DNA of 64,000 nucleotides from Hyphomicrobiales bacterium (GTDB lineage: Bacteria; Pseudomonadota; Alphaproteobacteria; Rhizobiales; Rhizobiaceae): assembly GCA_900470965.1 (NCBI GenBank), contig UCCS01000030.1:1-64000 (forward strand). Direction: 5' to 3'. Positions 62,498-64,000 of the stretch are shown piece by piece (the first letter of the stretch is position 1; every line of letters begins with the position of its first letter). Made by a program: the position numbers and the translations under genes. Under the pieces are notes generated by a model that was not told where the DNA came from, made no database searches, and saw nothing but the letters and a program-made list of their open reading frames with translations.

Positions 62498-62908
62498 TCA
62501 GGCGGCGGCGCTCGCATCGCTTTCGAAAGCAAGACCTTCATCGGCCCAGCCGGTGAGCCCGCCGATCATCAGCTTGACGGAGAAGCCGAGGCGGGAGAGG
62601 CGGAGGGCTGCCTTGTCGGCACCGTTGCAATGCGGGCCGGCGCAATAGACCACGAACAGCGTATCGGAAGGCCATTCCGACATGCGGTGCGCAGTCATCT
62701 TGCCATGCGGCAGGTTGAGGGCGCCCGGCACATGCGACAGCGCAAAGAGTGCTGGCGAGCGGACGTCGAGCAGGACGAAATCGACCTTGCCCGAAGTGAA
62801 GGCGGCGTTCACATCCGAGCAATCGGTCTCGAAGGCGAGCTTGCGGGCGAAGTGTTCGGCGGCGGTTTCGGGTGCTGCGGCGGGGATTTCGGAAACGGGA
62901 CTAGGCAT
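62498..62908 (-). CDS. Rhodanese-like sulfurtransferase
   Basis: A 136-residue single-domain rhodanese that can carry sulfur on its active-site cysteine C89 (in VVYCAGPHCNGADKAALRLS), within the six-residue loop. The N-terminal DVRSPALFALSHVPGALNLP is the standard rhodanese CH2A region. A second cysteine, C94, is nearby. It is divergent from the FtrA-type regulator gene with 71 bases between; rhodanese and FtrA-type genes are often adjacent, so it is probably the regulator's target. Confidence 0.9.
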   Translation of the reverse strand: MPSPVSEIPAAAPETAAEHFARKLAFETDCSDVNAAFTSGKVDFVLLDVRSPALFALSHVPGALNLPHGKMTAHRMSEWPSDTLFVVYCAGPHCNGADKAALRLSRLGFSVKLMIGGLTGWADEGLAFESDASAAA

Positions 62909-62979
62909 GATCTATTCCTTTCTTGCCTTTGATTGCAGCCGATCATTGCCGATGATAGTGATGGACGAAATTGGCCATC

Positions 62980-63981
62980 ATGACGAATAGCGTAAAGATC
63001 ATGCCAAAATCGGATGCTCGCAAGACACGGGGACCGCACGTCGTAGCGCTTGCCTATGATGGGCTCTGCACTTTCGAATTCGGCATTGCCTACGAGGTCT
63101 TCGGCCTGTCGCGGCCGGAGATGGGCGGGGGCTGGTATCGCTTCTCGGTCGCCGGCATCGAGGCCGGTCCGCTGCGGGCGGCCGGCGGGTTGACGGTTGC
63201 GGTCGACAGAGGGCTGGAACTGCTTGACGAGGCGGATCTCATCATCGCGCCGGGATGGCGGGCGATCGATGCGCCGGTGCCGGAAGCTTTGATTGCTGCC
63301 TTGCGTGCTGCCCATGAACGGGGAGCGCGGGTGATGTCGCTATGCTCGGGGGTCGCCGTGCTTGCCGCGGCAGGACTGCTCGCCGGGCGGCGGGCAACGA
63401 CCCATTGGCGCTATGTCGCCTCGATTGCCGAACGTTACCCCGACATCGCGCTCGATGCCGACGTGCTCTACATGGACGAGGGCAGCATCCTGACGGCGGC
63501 GGGCAGTGCCGCAGGCATCGATCTCTGCCTGCATGTGGTGCGCGGTGACTTCGGCCCGGATGCGGCCAACAGCGTGGCGCGTCGTCTCGTCGTTCCGCCG
63601 CATCGCGAAGGCGGACAGGCGCAGTTCATTGCGGCCCCCGTGCCGGAGGAACGCGAGGGCATTCGTCTCGGACCATTGATCGAATGGATGCGGGAGCGTC
63701 TGGCTGAGGAGCAGCCGATCAGCCTGCTTGCCGGCAAGGCCGGCATGAGCATGCGCACCTTCCAGCGCCGCTTCGAGGCGACGACAGGCGACAGTGTCGG
63801 CGAATGGCTGCTGAAGGAACGGTTGCGGCAGGCGCGCGATCTTCTGGAGAAGGAGCTTGCCGTGTCGCTCGACGATATCGCCATCGCCAGCGGGTTTGGC
63901 ACGTTGGCGACCATGCGCCATCATTTCCGCCGGCGGCTCGGGACGAGTCCGAGCGCGTATCGGAAATCATTCGGGCTTTGA
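62980..63981 (+). CDS. ftrA: FtrA/GlxA-type AraC-family transcriptional regulator
   Basis: A 333-residue regulator with an N-terminal DJ-1/PfpI (glutamine amidotransferase-like) domain (VVALAYDGLCTFEFGIAYEV, and the nucleophile-elbow Cys in VMSLCSGVAVLAAAGLLAG) and two C-terminal AraC helix-turn-helix units (LLAGKAGMSMRTFQRRFEAT, DIAIASGFGTLATMRHHFRR). This is the FtrA pattern. The start is the ATG at 62980; a TTG at 62971 and the ATG at 63001 are alternatives, none with a strong ribosome-binding site. The stop is close to the right window edge. No amidotransferase activity is expected from this type. Confidence 0.88.
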   Translation: MTNSVKIMPKSDARKTRGPHVVALAYDGLCTFEFGIAYEVFGLSRPEMGGGWYRFSVAGIEAGPLRAAGGLTVAVDRGLELLDEADLIIAPGWRAIDAPVPEALIAALRAAHERGARVMSLCSGVAVLAAAGLLAGRRATTHWRYVASIAERYPDIALDADVLYMDEGSILTAAGSAAGIDLCLHVVRGDFGPDAANSVARRLVVPPHREGGQAQFIAAPVPEEREGIRLGPLIEWMRERLAEEQPISLLAGKAGMSMRTFQRRFEATTGDSVGEWLLKERLRQARDLLEKELAVSLDDIAIASGFGTLATMRHHFRRRLGTSPSAYRKSFGL

Positions 63982-64000
63982 GAATAAACGGATAAAGAAA

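Noticed and set aside
1..64000. tRNA, rRNA, CRISPR arrays, transposases, integrases and phage genes.
   Set aside because: Read for cloverleaf arms, direct repeat arrays and typical protein motifs on both strands; none seen. Very short or diverged RNAs could be missed without a computed search.

Overview
The window looks like a chromosomal segment of a Rhizobium-type alphaproteobacterium, close to the R. leguminosarum / R. etli group. The evidence is the CtrA cell-cycle module (ChpT, CtrA, SciP), EipA/DUF1134, an alphaproteobacterial RpoH, an ExoY/PssA-type sugar transferase, a complete urt-ure locus with the extra genes typical of rhizobia, and short palindromic intergenic repeats of a kind I remember from rhizobial genomes. 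Coding density is high. I see no prophage, transposase, CRISPR array, tRNA or rRNA.

Region 1 (1-10.8 kb) is housekeeping and cell cycle: an unknown protein cut by the window edge, rpoH, a tiny entericidin-like lipoprotein, an RluA-family pseudouridine synthase, a TrmH-type methyltransferase, a membrane-anchored coiled-coil protein, eipA, then chpT, a single-domain response regulator, ctrA (convergent), fliJ, a small acetyltransferase, a PqiA-like protein and sciP. CtrA-like boxes lie in the eipA/chpT and ctrA/fliJ intergenic regions. Region 2 (11-14.2 kb) has a LuxR-type regulator, an exopolysaccharide-type sugar transferase and cysQ, separated by long non-coding stretches. Region 3 (14.6-20.2 kb) is a branched-chain amino acid ABC operon (livHMGF, a small membrane protein, livK) closed by a strong terminator.

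Region 4 (20.3-44.4 kb) is the most interesting. A 1128-residue hybrid histidine kinase, whose N-terminal half looks like an NCS1-type nucleobase permease joined to a cysteine cluster, overlaps a LuxR-type response regulator gene. Divergent from it are a secreted PAP2 phosphatase and then a long urea locus in one direction: urtABCD, an unknown gene, urtE, ureD, ureA, DUF1272, ureB, an LprI-like gene, a GT29-like gene, ureC, a TIGR02117 gene, a GGDEF gene, ureEFG and a DUF6880 gene. The reasonable hypothesis is that the transporter-kinase senses urea or a related nitrogen compound and controls uptake and hydrolysis to ammonia.

Region 5 (44.4-51.2 kb) carries a Crp/Fnr regulator with an FNR-like box upstream, a LacI regulator preceded by three near-identical palindromic operators shared with a small divergent frame, and an RND efflux pump with its adaptor. 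Region 6 (51.6-60.3 kb) is a reductive pyrimidine degradation locus: an ABC importer, a cupin protein, dihydropyrimidinase, an amidohydrolase of the beta-ureidopropionase class and a RutR-like regulator with two RutR-like operators. The first enzyme of the pathway is not in the window. Region 7 (60.3-64 kb) has a LysR regulator divergent from an NAD(P)-dependent alcohol dehydrogenase/quinone reductase-type enzyme, and a rhodanese divergent from an FtrA-type regulator.

Nitrogen economy links much of the window: amino acid uptake, urea uptake and hydrolysis, and pyrimidine breakdown, the last of which releases ammonia and CO2 from the ureido group.
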